A stretch of 64,000 nt of DNA from an uncultured Lachnospiraceae bacterium (GTDB lineage Bacteria; Bacillota; Clostridia; Lachnospirales; Lachnospiraceae), in contig CANQDA010000010.1 in assembly GCA_947591155.1 (NCBI GenBank), positions 1-64,000 on the forward strand. Direction: 5' to 3'. Under the pieces are notes generated by a model that had not been told where the DNA came from, did no database searches, and was given only the letters and a program-made list of their open reading frames with translations. Within the stretch, counting starts at the first letter, position 1; every line of letters starts with the position of its first letter. The position numbers and the translations under genes are program-made. Shown here piece by piece: positions 54,397 to 63,506 of the stretch.

Positions 54397-55814
54397 TGGG
54401 AAAGATATGGGACTTAGAAGAACATGCGGGCAAGATTGCGCTCATAGATGAGTTTGGTGGCCGGATGACCTATGATGATCTCATTTCAGAATCACGTATT
54501 CTGACAGAGAGAATAGGCCACCGCTGTCTGGTGTTCGCTTTGTGCCGCAATGAGATCGGTTCTGTTTTGGGCTATACTGCATTCATCAATAGTGGATATG
54601 TTCCGGCTATGGTGAGCAGTCATTTGGAAGAAGCATTATTAAATAACCTTCTTAAGACATATTGCCCGGCATATTTGTGGGTTCCTCAAGATCAGACAGG
54701 GTTGTTTCCGACCATGGAAACAGTGTACGAAGCGTATGGCTATGTTCTGCTGAAATCCGGGTATGATATAAAATATCCTCTTTATGAGGAACTGGCTTTG
54801 CTTATTACTACCTCCGGTTCGACGGGTTCCCCAAAGCTTGTACGGCAGTCTTATACAAATGTTCGGGAAAATGCCCGGTCTATTGCAGAATATCTTAAGC
54901 TGGATGATTCGGAGCGCCCGATTACAACATTACCCATGAATTATGTATATGGGCTTTCCATCATCAATTCACATTTTTTGGTCGGAGCGACACTGCTTCT
55001 GACGGAAAAAGGCCTTATGCAGAAAGAGTTTTGGAGCTTTTTCAGGGAAGCTGAGGCTACATCGTTTGGAGGGGTTCCCTATACTTATGAGATGCTGGAC
55101 AGGCTCCGTTTCTATCGAATGAAATTGCCAAGCCTCCGGACCATGACGCAGGCAGGCGGAAAGATCACGCCGGAACTGCATGAAAAGTTCGCAAAGTATG
55201 CGGAGGAGCAGGGGAAGAATTTTGTGGTTATGTATGGCGCTTCCGAGGCGACTTCACGCATGGGATACTTGCCGCCGGAAAAAGCTGTTGAAAAGAAAGG
55301 ATCAATGGGGATCCCGATTCCGGGCGGAAAGTTTCATCTGGCAGACGCGGACGGAAAAGAGGTTACAGAACCGCATACTACGGGTGAACTTATATATGAG
55401 GGCAAGAATGTTACGCTTGGCTATGCGGAATGCGGAGAGGATCTTGGAAAGGGCGATGAACGCCACGGAATACTTGAGACCGGCGATATGGCCCAGTTCG
55501 ACGAGGACGGATATTATTATATCGTAGGCCGCAAAAAGAGATTCCTTAAGATCTATGGCAACCGCGTAAATCTGGATGAAATTGATCGGTTGATCAAGGG
55601 CGAATACGATATAGAGGCTGCCAGCGCCGGTGTGGATGATCACTTGTATATCTTTGTGACAGATGCTGAGATTGCCGAATCGGTTCGGGATTTTGTGATT
55701 CACAAGACGAAACTGAATCCGGCAGCGTTCCAAACAGTCGTGATAGATGAGATTCCAAAGAATGACTCCGGGAAGACGCTTTACAGCGAATTGACAAAGT
55801 ATTACGCTGAATAA
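54396..55814 (+). CDS. AMP-binding acyl/aryl ligase
   Basis: This 472-residue adenylate-forming enzyme has the P-loop LLITTSGSTGSPKLV, an aromatic-rich A5-like MYGASEATSRMGYLP, the A7/A8 region ETGDMAQFDEDGYYYIVGRKK and the C-terminal catalytic lysine in PKNDSGKTLYSEL. It is shorter than long-chain acyl-CoA ligases (which have about 550 residues), which fits enzymes that load acids directly onto a carrier protein. It overlaps ACP2 by one base, which makes ACP2 the likely acceptor. The acid is unknown. Confidence 0.9.
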   Translation: MGKIWDLEEHAGKIALIDEFGGRMTYDDLISESRILTERIGHRCLVFALCRNEIGSVLGYTAFINSGYVPAMVSSHLEEALLNNLLKTYCPAYLWVPQDQTGLFPTMETVYEAYGYVLLKSGYDIKYPLYEELALLITTSGSTGSPKLVRQSYTNVRENARSIAEYLKLDDSERPITTLPMNYVYGLSIINSHFLVGATLLLTEKGLMQKEFWSFFREAEATSFGGVPYTYEMLDRLRFYRMKLPSLRTMTQAGGKITPELHEKFAKYAEEQGKNFVVMYGASEATSRMGYLPPEKAVEKKGSMGIPIPGGKFHLADADGKEVTEPHTTGELIYEGKNVTLGYAECGEDLGKGDERHGILETGDMAQFDEDGYYYIVGRKKRFLKIYGNRVNLDEIDRLIKGEYDIEAASAGVDDHLYIFVTDAEIAESVRDFVIHKTKLNPAAFQTVVIDEIPKNDSGKTLYSELTKYYAE

Positions 55815-55846
55815 GAGAGTCCTTGAATTCGTGCAGAGGTGAGGGT

Positions 55847-56935
55847 ATGACATTTGACGAAATATTGAATATTCCTCCTTATTCTTTAGGAAAAACAGAA
55901 AAAGAGAAGCTTTTGACAGAGCGGCTTGCGGAACTGAATAAGCTTCATCAGGAGAATTGCCCGGAGTATCGGAGAATGATGGAGGCAATTGATTTTGATG
56001 CGCAAAAGATAAAATCATACGCCGATCTGCCATACCTGCCGGTGCGCCTCTTTAAGGAACTTGAATTAAAGTCAGTTCCGCAGGAAGATGTGGTCAAGAC
56101 AATGACTTCATCTGGAACGACCGGGCAGGCTGTAAGCAAGATTTATTTGGATCGGGCGACATCGTCCAACCAACAGAAGACAATGGTGAAGATCGTGTCG
56201 GACTTCACCGGATCCAGTCGTATGCCAATGATTATAATCGATTGCCCGAGCGTAGTGAAGAATCGGGCAATGTTCAGTGCGAGAGGAGCCGGTATTCTGG
56301 GTTTCTCTATTTTTGGTTCAAAGAAGATCTATGCGCTGGACGATGATATGAAGCTGGATGTTGAGGGCGTCCGAAATTTTTTGGATCAGTATCAAGGACA
56401 GAGAATTCTTTTGTTTGGCTTTACATTCATGATCTGGCAGCATTTTTATAAGGAGCTGCTAAGACTTAAGGAAGAGGGCGTTACCTTTGACCTTTCAAAT
56501 GGCATCCTGATTCATGGCGGGGGCTGGAAAAAACTGATTTCTGAGGCGGTCAGCCATGATGAATTTCATCAAAAACTAAAGGCTGTCTGCGGTCTGGAGC
56601 ATATCCATGATTATTACGGGATGGTTGAGCAGACAGGCTGCATCTATATGGAATGTGAGTGCGGACATCTGCACGCGAGCATTTTCTCAGATGTGATAGT
56701 GAGAAGACCGATTGATTTCTCGGAAGCTGATATTGGAGAGCCCGGCATTATTCAGGTTGTGAGTACGATTCCAGAGTCCTATCCCGGGCACAGTCTGCTG
56801 ACGGAGGATGAGGGGGTTATTGAGGGTATTGACGATTGTCCCTGCGGCCGAAAGGGAAAGTACTTTAAGATCAACGGCCGTTTGAAAAATGCTGAAATAA
56901 GGGGGTGCAGCGATACCTATGCGACTAAATTCTGA
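55847..56935 (+). CDS. LuxE-like acyl-protein synthetase
   Basis: The ATG at 55847 follows GAGGTGAGGG and gives MTFDEILNIPPYSLGKTEK; the longer frame begins at a TTG without a site. The 362-residue protein shows the LuxE pattern MTSSGTTGQAVSKIYLD, IIIDCPSVVKNRAMFSARGA, HGGGWKKL and a C-terminal C-P-C-G-R segment. LuxE activates a fatty acid with ATP and hands the acyl group to LuxC. Here it probably accepts the acyl chain from ACP2 or from the free acid. It overlaps the LuxC gene by 17 bp. Confidence 0.9.
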   Translation: MTFDEILNIPPYSLGKTEKEKLLTERLAELNKLHQENCPEYRRMMEAIDFDAQKIKSYADLPYLPVRLFKELELKSVPQEDVVKTMTSSGTTGQAVSKIYLDRATSSNQQKTMVKIVSDFTGSSRMPMIIIDCPSVVKNRAMFSARGAGILGFSIFGSKKIYALDDDMKLDVEGVRNFLDQYQGQRILLFGFTFMIWQHFYKELLRLKEEGVTFDLSNGILIHGGGWKKLISEAVSHDEFHQKLKAVCGLEHIHDYYGMVEQTGCIYMECECGHLHASIFSDVIVRRPIDFSEADIGEPGIIQVVSTIPESYPGHSLLTEDEGVIEGIDDCPCGRKGKYFKINGRLKNAEIRGCSDTYATKF

Positions 56936-58139
56936 AGAAAATAGGAACATACTGAATAAAGTCACATATCTGATCGGTTCGGCTGATATCGCTGCGAAGC
57001 TTTCGGAGGCACCGGCGCTTCTCCCTTTTGACGAAGCGATCATTGAGTTCCTGAACGACGTGAGCAGAGCTCTGTTGAAAGATCCGAGATCGAAGATTTA
57101 CTCTGATGTGGTAACTTTTGGTTTTTGGATACGCAAGGCTTCGGTAATGAAATTAAAAGAACGGTTTGAGACAGGGGATGACGCACTGCATTTGGGCAAG
57201 GGCGTCGCTTTCCACATTGCGCCGTCGAATGTACCGGTAAATTTTGCCTATTCTCTCGTTTCCGGACTTTTGACCGGAAACGCCAATATTGTGCGTGTTC
57301 CGAGCAAGGATTTTCCGCAGGTGCTGATTCTCACAGAAGCATTTAAAAAAGTTCTGGAACTTCATGAGAAGATGAGGCCGTATATGCTTTTGGTTCGATA
57401 TGGCCGCGATAAGGAGATCAACGACCTGTTTAGTTCTATAGCAGATGTGAGGATCATATGGGGCGGTGACGCTACCATCAGTGAACTCAGGAAATCACCG
57501 CTTCCGCCGCGTTCCGGAGAGATTACTTTCGCGGACAGATATTCTTTGGCTATTATTGATTCTGACAGCTATCTGGAGACTGAGAATAAGGCTAAAGTCG
57601 CTGATGACTTTTATAACGATACTTTCTTTTCAGACCAGAACGCTTGTACCAGTCCGAGGATTATCGTGTGGACAGGCAGCAGGATCAAGGAGGCAAAGGA
57701 AACTTTCTGGAAAGAAGAGCACAGGCTTGTCAAAGAAAAATATACCTTTCAGCCTATTCAGGGCGTGAATAAACTGACCAGCAGTTATTTACTTGCTGCG
57801 GCAGAAGCGGGGGTTAAGGTACAGCCGCATGAGGATAACCTGATTATTCGGGTAACTGTCCCCGAAGTGACGGATTTCCTCATGGATTATAAGGATAACA
57901 GCGGGTATTTCTTCGAATACAATTGTGAAGATATCCTTTCCATTGCGGGACTGAGCAATGATAAACGGTGTCAGACCATTGCATACATTGGGGACAGCAA
58001 AGCGGTAATGCCGTTGATCACGGCGGGAGTAAAGGGAATTGACCGCGTGGTTCCGATGGGGAAGACGATGGATTTTGATCTTATTTGGGACGGCTATAAT
58101 CTGCCTGCTTTGCTCACGAGAACTGTAGTGTTTGCCTGA
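56919..58139 (+). CDS. LuxC-like acyl reductase
   Basis: This 406-residue NADPH-dependent acyl reductase of the aldehyde-dehydrogenase superfamily has LGKGVAFHIAPSNVPVNFA for the nucleotide site and the active-site Cys at about 243 in DQNACTSPRII. With LuxE it would release an aldehyde from an acyl thioester. In bioluminescent bacteria this pair makes the luciferase aldehyde, but no luxAB is present, so the aldehyde must have another use. It directly precedes the transketolase-containing part of the operon. Confidence 0.9.
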   Translation: MRLNSEENRNILNKVTYLIGSADIAAKLSEAPALLPFDEAIIEFLNDVSRALLKDPRSKIYSDVVTFGFWIRKASVMKLKERFETGDDALHLGKGVAFHIAPSNVPVNFAYSLVSGLLTGNANIVRVPSKDFPQVLILTEAFKKVLELHEKMRPYMLLVRYGRDKEINDLFSSIADVRIIWGGDATISELRKSPLPPRSGEITFADRYSLAIIDSDSYLETENKAKVADDFYNDTFFSDQNACTSPRIIVWTGSRIKEAKETFWKEEHRLVKEKYTFQPIQGVNKLTSSYLLAAAEAGVKVQPHEDNLIIRVTVPEVTDFLMDYKDNSGYFFEYNCEDILSIAGLSNDKRCQTIAYIGDSKAVMPLITAGVKGIDRVVPMGKTMDFDLIWDGYNLPALLTRTVVFA

Positions 58140-58170
58140 ACCTGATTTGAATCCTATGGGGATAATGGAT

Positions 58171-59136
58171 ATGAATAAACGAATCGGCTATACAATTGGG
58201 AATCGAAAAGTCGCGATTATAGGGGCGGGATATGTCGGCTCCTCTATTGCGTATGCGATGGCTCTCAGGGATGTCGCGAGGGAGATTGTGCTGATCGACA
58301 TCAACAGAGAAAAGACAAACGGCGAGGCGAAAGATATCCGCCACGGTATCCCTGCCATGGGAACGGCGGATCTGTACGGCGGAGATTATTCTGACTGTGC
58401 GGACTGTGATCTGATCATAATCACTGCCGGGAGAGGGAGGAAGCCCGGGGAATCAAGGCTTGACCTTACAAATGACAATGTGCAGATAATAAAGAACGTC
58501 GTAACCTCTATCCAGCAATACTACACAAGAGGGGTTATCCTTGTCATTTCAAACCCTGTGGATATCCTGACCTATAAAGCCACAGAGTGGATGGGGCTTC
58601 CAGACGGCATGGTCTTTGGCTCGGGATGTATTCTGGATACCAGCAGGTTTGTTCGCTCTATTGCGGACTATCTGGAATTGAGTACAGGGGTGATCAATGG
58701 CTACATCATAGGAGAACATGGAGACGGGCAGGTTCCTGTATGGAGCCATGTGACAGTCGGAGGTATTCCGATTGAGGAGTACTGTTCGGAACTTAAGATT
58801 GCATGGAATGAAGAAGTGAAGCAGCAGATAGCGGGGCAGACCAGAACGATGGGCGCTGAGATCATCGCGGCGAAGGGAAAAACGCATTATGGTATAGCCA
58901 CATGTATCTGTCAGCTCGCGGATGCGATTATCAACCAGAGGCCTACAATTAGCTGTGTAAGCTCTGTACTGATGGGGGAGCACGGATGCCGTGATGTGGC
59001 GCTGAGCGTGCCCTCCGTAGTCGGACCGTCCGGCGTACAGCAGAGGATTCGTGAGAAATGGGCGCCGGAGGAATACAGAGGTTTCTTTGATTCTGTTGAG
59101 AAAGTCAGGGGTATGTTGACACAAATCAGTATATAA
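58171..59136 (+). CDS. LDH/MDH-family 2-hydroxyacid dehydrogenase
   Basis: The start at 58171 gives MNKRIGYTIGNRKVAII, with GGGGA about nine bases upstream; other ATGs lie at 58156 and 58165. The NAD site IIGAGYVGSSIAYAM, the ISNPVDILTYKA loop, the catalytic His at about 183 (GEHGDGQVPVWS) and the carboxylate Arg are those of L-lactate dehydrogenases. However, the specificity residue before KPGESR is Arg where lactate enzymes have Gln, as in malate dehydrogenases. The substrate is therefore uncertain: oxaloacetate, or another 2-oxo acid. It follows luxC and precedes an SDR gene. Confidence 0.8.
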   Translation: MNKRIGYTIGNRKVAIIGAGYVGSSIAYAMALRDVAREIVLIDINREKTNGEAKDIRHGIPAMGTADLYGGDYSDCADCDLIIITAGRGRKPGESRLDLTNDNVQIIKNVVTSIQQYYTRGVILVISNPVDILTYKATEWMGLPDGMVFGSGCILDTSRFVRSIADYLELSTGVINGYIIGEHGDGQVPVWSHVTVGGIPIEEYCSELKIAWNEEVKQQIAGQTRTMGAEIIAAKGKTHYGIATCICQLADAIINQRPTISCVSSVLMGEHGCRDVALSVPSVVGPSGVQQRIREKWAPEEYRGFFDSVEKVRGMLTQISI

Positions 59137-59150
59137 GGGTTGGTACAAGG

Positions 59151-59894
59151 ATGATTTTAAAGGATAAAAGTGCAATTATTACCGGGGCGCGCCGTGGAAT
59201 CGGAAGAGCTACAGTAGAGACATTTGCGGCACAGGGAGCGAGTGTTTGGGCGTGTGCCAGGGCTCAGGACGATGCCTTTGAGGCTGATATGAGGAGTCTT
59301 GCGGACAGGTATGGGGTAGAGATCTGGCCGGTGTATTTTGACGTGACGGATGAAGCACAGGTCAAACAAGCCGTTCAAATGATCCGCCGGCAGAAAAAAG
59401 ATGTGGATATACTGGTACCGGTCGCGGGAATTGTCGGAGACAAGACTTCCTTTCCGATGAGCGCAATGGAGAACATCCGGCAGGTGTTTGAGGCAAATTA
59501 CTTTTCTGTTACGCTGCTGACGCAGTATGTTGTGCGCATGATGGCTCGACAGAACAAAGGCAGCATCGTCTATATTTCTTCAATAGCCGGACTTGACGGT
59601 ACGCCTGCTCAGTATGCCTACGCATCTAGTAAAGCTGCTCTGATCGGCTCCATGAAAAATCTTGCCAGAGAGGTTGCTCCTAACAATATTCGGGTTAATG
59701 CGATTGCGCCTGGGATGATTGCTACTGATATGGGTGGGCAAATTGGAACGACGCTCAGAGACGAAATGCTCTCTAAAGTGATTCTGAAGCGGATGGGAAA
59801 GCCGGAGGAAGTGGCAAATGCAATTGCCTTTCTGGCAAGTGATATGAGCAGCTATATTACAGGGCAGATCATTCGTGTTGACGGGGGTATATAA
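59151..59894 (+). CDS. Short-chain dehydrogenase/reductase 2
   Basis: This 247-residue SDR has IITGARRGIGRATVETFA, the CARAQDD segment for the cofactor, YISSIAGLDGT with the catalytic Ser and YAYASSKAALIGS with Tyr/Lys, then ITGQIIRVDGG at the end. It resembles FabG-type 3-oxo reductases and sugar dehydrogenases. It ends one base before the transketolase N-subunit start, so the reduction may act on the transketolase product or its acceptor (inference). Confidence 0.88.
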   Translation: MILKDKSAIITGARRGIGRATVETFAAQGASVWACARAQDDAFEADMRSLADRYGVEIWPVYFDVTDEAQVKQAVQMIRRQKKDVDILVPVAGIVGDKTSFPMSAMENIRQVFEANYFSVTLLTQYVVRMMARQNKGSIVYISSIAGLDGTPAQYAYASSKAALIGSMKNLAREVAPNNIRVNAIAPGMIATDMGGQIGTTLRDEMLSKVILKRMGKPEEVANAIAFLASDMSSYITGQIIRVDGGI

Positions 59895-59895
59895 T

Positions 59896-60729
59896 ATGCC
59901 GAAAGAAGATAATATAATAAAACCATGCGAGGAAGCCGCTAAAAGGATACGTAGAAATATTGTCCAGATGACCTATGGGACAGGAAATGCAGGGGCACAC
60001 CTCGGGGGAAGCTTGTCTATGGTGGAACTGCTGGCAGGCCTGTATGTCGGAAACATTCGATTTGATCCTGAAAATGCTGAATGGGAAGAGCGGGATCGGG
60101 TGATCCTTAGCAAAGGACATGCAGCTATGGCGCTGTATCCTGCAATGGCAGAGGCAGGCATTATAGAAGAGAAGGAGTTAAGCACATTTAAAAAAGACGG
60201 CAGCCGTCTGGGAGGCCATCCGTCATTAAATGGACTTCCTGGAATTGAGTTTGCCAGCGGCAGCCTGGGGCAGGGACTTTCTTTGGGCGTGGGCACTTGC
60301 CTGGCTCTAAAAAGAAAGAGAAATACAGCGTCTCGTGTGTTTGTATTTCTCGGAGACGGAGAATGCGATGAAGGTTCCGTATGGGAAGCGGCGGCAAGTG
60401 CAGCGCATTATGGGTTAAACCAACTGGTTGCGGTGGTGGATATAAATTCTATTCAATATGATGGCTATACAGATGATGTCCTGAATATGAGCCCGTTTGA
60501 AAACAAATGGAGAGATTTTGGCTGGGACGCCAGTGTTATCGATGGCCATAATGTGGCTGAGATCCTGAATGCTTATAAACATAAGGGTGATAAACCTTTT
60601 GCAATTCTTGCCCATACGGTAAAGGGAAAAGGAATATCATTTATGGAAGATAACTGGAAATATCATAATGCAAGCCTTACGGAGGAACTTTATAAACAGG
60701 CGTTGGAGGAATTGGAGGCTGCCATATGA
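59896..60729 (+). CDS. Transketolase-like N-terminal (TPP-binding) subunit
   Basis: This 277-residue protein holds the pyrophosphate-binding half of transketolase. GDGECDEGSVWEAA with N at about 184 (DINSIQYDG) is the GDG...N motif; LSKGHAAMALY (His 75) and GGHPSLNG (His 108) bind the phosphate end of the ketose donor. It starts one base after SDR2 and overlaps the C-subunit by four bases. Split transketolases of this type occur both in pentose metabolism and in secondary metabolism, where they transfer a two-carbon unit. Confidence 0.93.
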   Translation: MPKEDNIIKPCEEAAKRIRRNIVQMTYGTGNAGAHLGGSLSMVELLAGLYVGNIRFDPENAEWEERDRVILSKGHAAMALYPAMAEAGIIEEKELSTFKKDGSRLGGHPSLNGLPGIEFASGSLGQGLSLGVGTCLALKRKRNTASRVFVFLGDGECDEGSVWEAAASAAHYGLNQLVAVVDINSIQYDGYTDDVLNMSPFENKWRDFGWDASVIDGHNVAEILNAYKHKGDKPFAILAHTVKGKGISFMEDNWKYHNASLTEELYKQALEELEAAI

Positions 60730-61691
60730 TTGAATACAACAAGAGAAATATCAGGACATGGTCCCTGCTCGGGCCAAGTGGGGCTCACGGGACGGCAGCA
60801 ATTGAATTGGCGGAGACGAATCCGAATGTTTTAATGCTTACGGCAGATTTGTGTTTCTTTTCTGGACTGGAACGATTCAAAAGCGCATTTCCTGACAGAC
60901 TCTATAATTTTGGTATTGCAGAGCAGAATATGATTGGCGCGGCGGCCGGTCTTGCCAAAGAGGGATTTATTCCCGTTGTAAACACATATGCCAGTTTTTG
61001 CACATCCCGATGCGCGGATCAGGTCAGAGTAAATATGTCTTATATGAAGCTGCCCGTTAAACTGATCGGCCTGACAGCCGGATATGCGGCAGGAGTACTC
61101 GGGGCGACACATATGAGCGTTGAAGACCTCGCGTTTATGCGCGCTCTCCCAAATATCACGGTTATTTCACCGGCGGATTGCACAGAGATAATAAAGGCTG
61201 TCATTGCTTCGGCTGAGACACCGGATCCTACTTATATCAGACTGACCGGACCGCAAAATACACCAATCGTTTATAAGGAAGACTATGATTTCCAGATTGG
61301 GAAAGCAGTGACGATTCAGGAGGGAGAAGATGTCTGTATCATAGCGACAGGATCGATGGTTTATCATGCGATGCAAACGGCTAAACTTCTGGAGACAGAG
61401 GGGATATCGTGCACTGTCTTGAATATGCATACCATTAAACCGTTGGATGTTGACGCGATTATGGAAGCGAACGAAAAGCATAAGCTTCTTGTTACAGCAG
61501 AAGAGCACAATATAATCGGGGGGCTATACAGTGCGGTTTCTGAAGTGCTCTGCAGAGGCGGCATACACACACCGGTTTTACCTATTGGCATCAATGATTT
61601 TTTTGCCCATTCAGGAAGTTATCCTTATCAAATGCGGGAGAGCGGACTGAGTGCTGATTTGATGAAAGAGGAAATCATAAAGAAACTATAA
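60726..61691 (+). CDS. Transketolase-like C-terminal subunit
   Basis: This 321-residue protein contains the pyrimidine-binding half (catalytic Glu at about 66 in FGIAEQNMIGAAAGLAKEG) and the C-terminal regulatory domain (VTAEEHNIIGGLYSAVSEVL). It overlaps the N-subunit by four bases (ATGA). The two should form one TPP enzyme that moves a hydroxyacetyl group from a ketose phosphate to an aldehyde acceptor. Its placement behind LuxE/LuxC suggests that the acceptor is the aldehyde made by them (inference). Confidence 0.93.
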   Translation: MIEYNKRNIRTWSLLGPSGAHGTAAIELAETNPNVLMLTADLCFFSGLERFKSAFPDRLYNFGIAEQNMIGAAAGLAKEGFIPVVNTYASFCTSRCADQVRVNMSYMKLPVKLIGLTAGYAAGVLGATHMSVEDLAFMRALPNITVISPADCTEIIKAVIASAETPDPTYIRLTGPQNTPIVYKEDYDFQIGKAVTIQEGEDVCIIATGSMVYHAMQTAKLLETEGISCTVLNMHTIKPLDVDAIMEANEKHKLLVTAEEHNIIGGLYSAVSEVLCRGGIHTPVLPIGINDFFAHSGSYPYQMRESGLSADLMKEEIIKKL

Positions 61692-61789
61692 TGAAAAAGT
61701 GATTGATTAAGAAATGTAGCAATATCAGACAGTGATGACGTTTACCTTGCTTCTGTGAAATATTTTATAATAGATTTCGGTGAGAAATA

Positions 61790-62860
61790 ATGGGAGAGAC
61801 TGTATTAAAAGAAGATAAAAGAAAAAAGTGGATAGATTTCATGAGGGGCTTAGGTATGATACTTGTCATATTGGGGCACTGTGGAATCCCTGCTCCCTTT
61901 TATACGTGTATTTATATGTTTCACATGCCGTTGTTTTACTATATTTCCGGACTGTGCCATAAGAGGAATGGCTATTCTGACAAGTCATTAAAGCAGATTA
62001 GTCAAAAGATGATTAAGCGATATATTGTACCATATTTGCTGTTCAGCATGCTTGGTATTTGTCTGACAGTTATTTTTCATGGAGTTTACGGTCTGATGGA
62101 ACCATATTCTACTCAGTTGGCAAACTATGCAATAGGTATAATTCTTGCAAGAGGGAACCTTGATTATACGGGAAACTGGGGTGCGGTTTGGTTCTTGATT
62201 TCCGAAGTATGCTTGATGGGGATGGTGTATGTAATTGAGAAATTAAACAAAAGATTCAGGTGCTTAGCAATAGTGCTTGTAATTCTGGCATGGCCAATTA
62301 ATACTTTGCTAAGACATTTGTTATCCACCATATGGTTGCCATTCAATATCGGAGCGGCATTGACTGGATTGTTGATATTCTATTTGGGTTATTTGTATGC
62401 GATTTTGTTCAACCAGAGGGTTGATAATCTGTGTAATGATAAGAAGATAAATAATACGGTTATTGCAATCATTGGCATAGCATTTATAATTGCTGGAGTC
62501 TTTATTGGTTTGAAAAATAACACTATAGTGGTGTTTGCAAATAATTCATATGGCAATGTAGGAATAATGTATGTATCATCTGCAACGATTTTGGTTGGTA
62601 TTACTACAGTGATGAAAGCAGTTTATCACTGCAGCATAAGCTGTTTTGCAATGTTCAGAGCTATCGAATGGATTGGGAGAAACACTATCCCTTTCCTGGG
62701 AATACACGGAATGACAATACCGATTAGCAGATTGCTTAGCATGAAGATGCTATGCGAGGTTAAATGGTATACTTTAGCGATATTTACACTGTTAATTGAT
62801 TCGATTATTATACTTATATTTAATAATGTAAGAGAAAGAATTACAGGGGGAAGACAATGA
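61790..62860 (+). CDS. Acyltransferase-3 family membrane protein
   Basis: This 356-residue protein has about ten membrane segments and the N-terminal AT3 pattern RKKWIDFMRGLGMILVILGH, whose His is the catalytic one, followed by IYMFHMPLFYYISGL and ending with WIGRNTIPFLGIHG. The AT3 family O-acetylates surface sugars. It starts about 100 bp after the transketolase genes and overlaps the next GNAT gene by four bases. This and the other two acyltransferases suggest a heavily acylated glycan. Confidence 0.9.
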   Translation: MGETVLKEDKRKKWIDFMRGLGMILVILGHCGIPAPFYTCIYMFHMPLFYYISGLCHKRNGYSDKSLKQISQKMIKRYIVPYLLFSMLGICLTVIFHGVYGLMEPYSTQLANYAIGIILARGNLDYTGNWGAVWFLISEVCLMGMVYVIEKLNKRFRCLAIVLVILAWPINTLLRHLLSTIWLPFNIGAALTGLLIFYLGYLYAILFNQRVDNLCNDKKINNTVIAIIGIAFIIAGVFIGLKNNTIVVFANNSYGNVGIMYVSSATILVGITTVMKAVYHCSISCFAMFRAIEWIGRNTIPFLGIHGMTIPISRLLSMKMLCEVKWYTLAIFTLLIDSIIILIFNNVRERITGGRQ

Positions 62861-63393
62861 GAATTTATTTAAGACCAATAACTTTAAATGATGGTTCCTT
62901 GATTGTAAGATGGAGAAATACACCTTCGGTTTCTGCGCATTGTATGAACCAGAAACCGATTACGATTGAATCAAATACAAAGTTTTACAAGGAACATGTG
63001 GAGACAGGCCACTATCAACAGTATATCGTTGAACGAATTGATGAAGACTTTGGGGTATCGTCGTATCCGATCGCGACAGTCTATCTCAAGGATATAGACA
63101 GAAATAACAGGCGTTGCGAGCTTTGCATTTTTACAAGTGACGATCAGGAGTGGAATACGGAAAGCCAGGCGATTGCCATAAAGCTTCTGCTGGATAAGGC
63201 ATTCACTGAGCTTGGCATGCATAAAGTCTACTCTTACATGTTTTATAAATTCCTTGACGAGGCAGCATTGTTAAACAGAGCGGGATTCGCGATAGAGTCA
63301 GTGCTTAAAAACGAGGTCTTGGATGCGGATGGCGAGTATTCGGATGTTGTTCGCTTCAGTATTTTTGATAAGGATTGGGGAAAATACAATTAG
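62857..63393 (+). CDS. GNAT-like acetyltransferase 2
   Basis: This 178-residue protein has a RimJ/L-type pattern: MRIYLRPITLNDGSLIVRWR, then ATVYLKDIDRNNRRCELCIF and LLDKAFTELGMHKVYSYMF. Overlap with the acyltransferase-3 gene by four bases (ATGA) implies joint translation. Substrate unknown; a nucleotide-linked amino sugar is plausible, as the DegT aminotransferase lies upstream in the same operon. Confidence 0.85.
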   Translation: MRIYLRPITLNDGSLIVRWRNTPSVSAHCMNQKPITIESNTKFYKEHVETGHYQQYIVERIDEDFGVSSYPIATVYLKDIDRNNRRCELCIFTSDDQEWNTESQAIAIKLLLDKAFTELGMHKVYSYMFYKFLDEAALLNRAGFAIESVLKNEVLDADGEYSDVVRFSIFDKDWGKYN

Positions 63394-63506
63394 ATAACAT
63401 GTCTCATAACTGATGAGACGAGTTGATCATGATATGTTAAACAGGAAACATGGTTTGTGTAAAGCTGAGATGTGACTTTATATAAGATATATGTAGGTGA
63501 AAAGAC

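Noticed and set aside
55847..58139. Bioluminescence (lux) operon
   Set aside because: LuxE- and LuxC-like genes are present but there is no luciferase (luxAB), luxD or luxG; the context is acyl and glycan biosynthesis.
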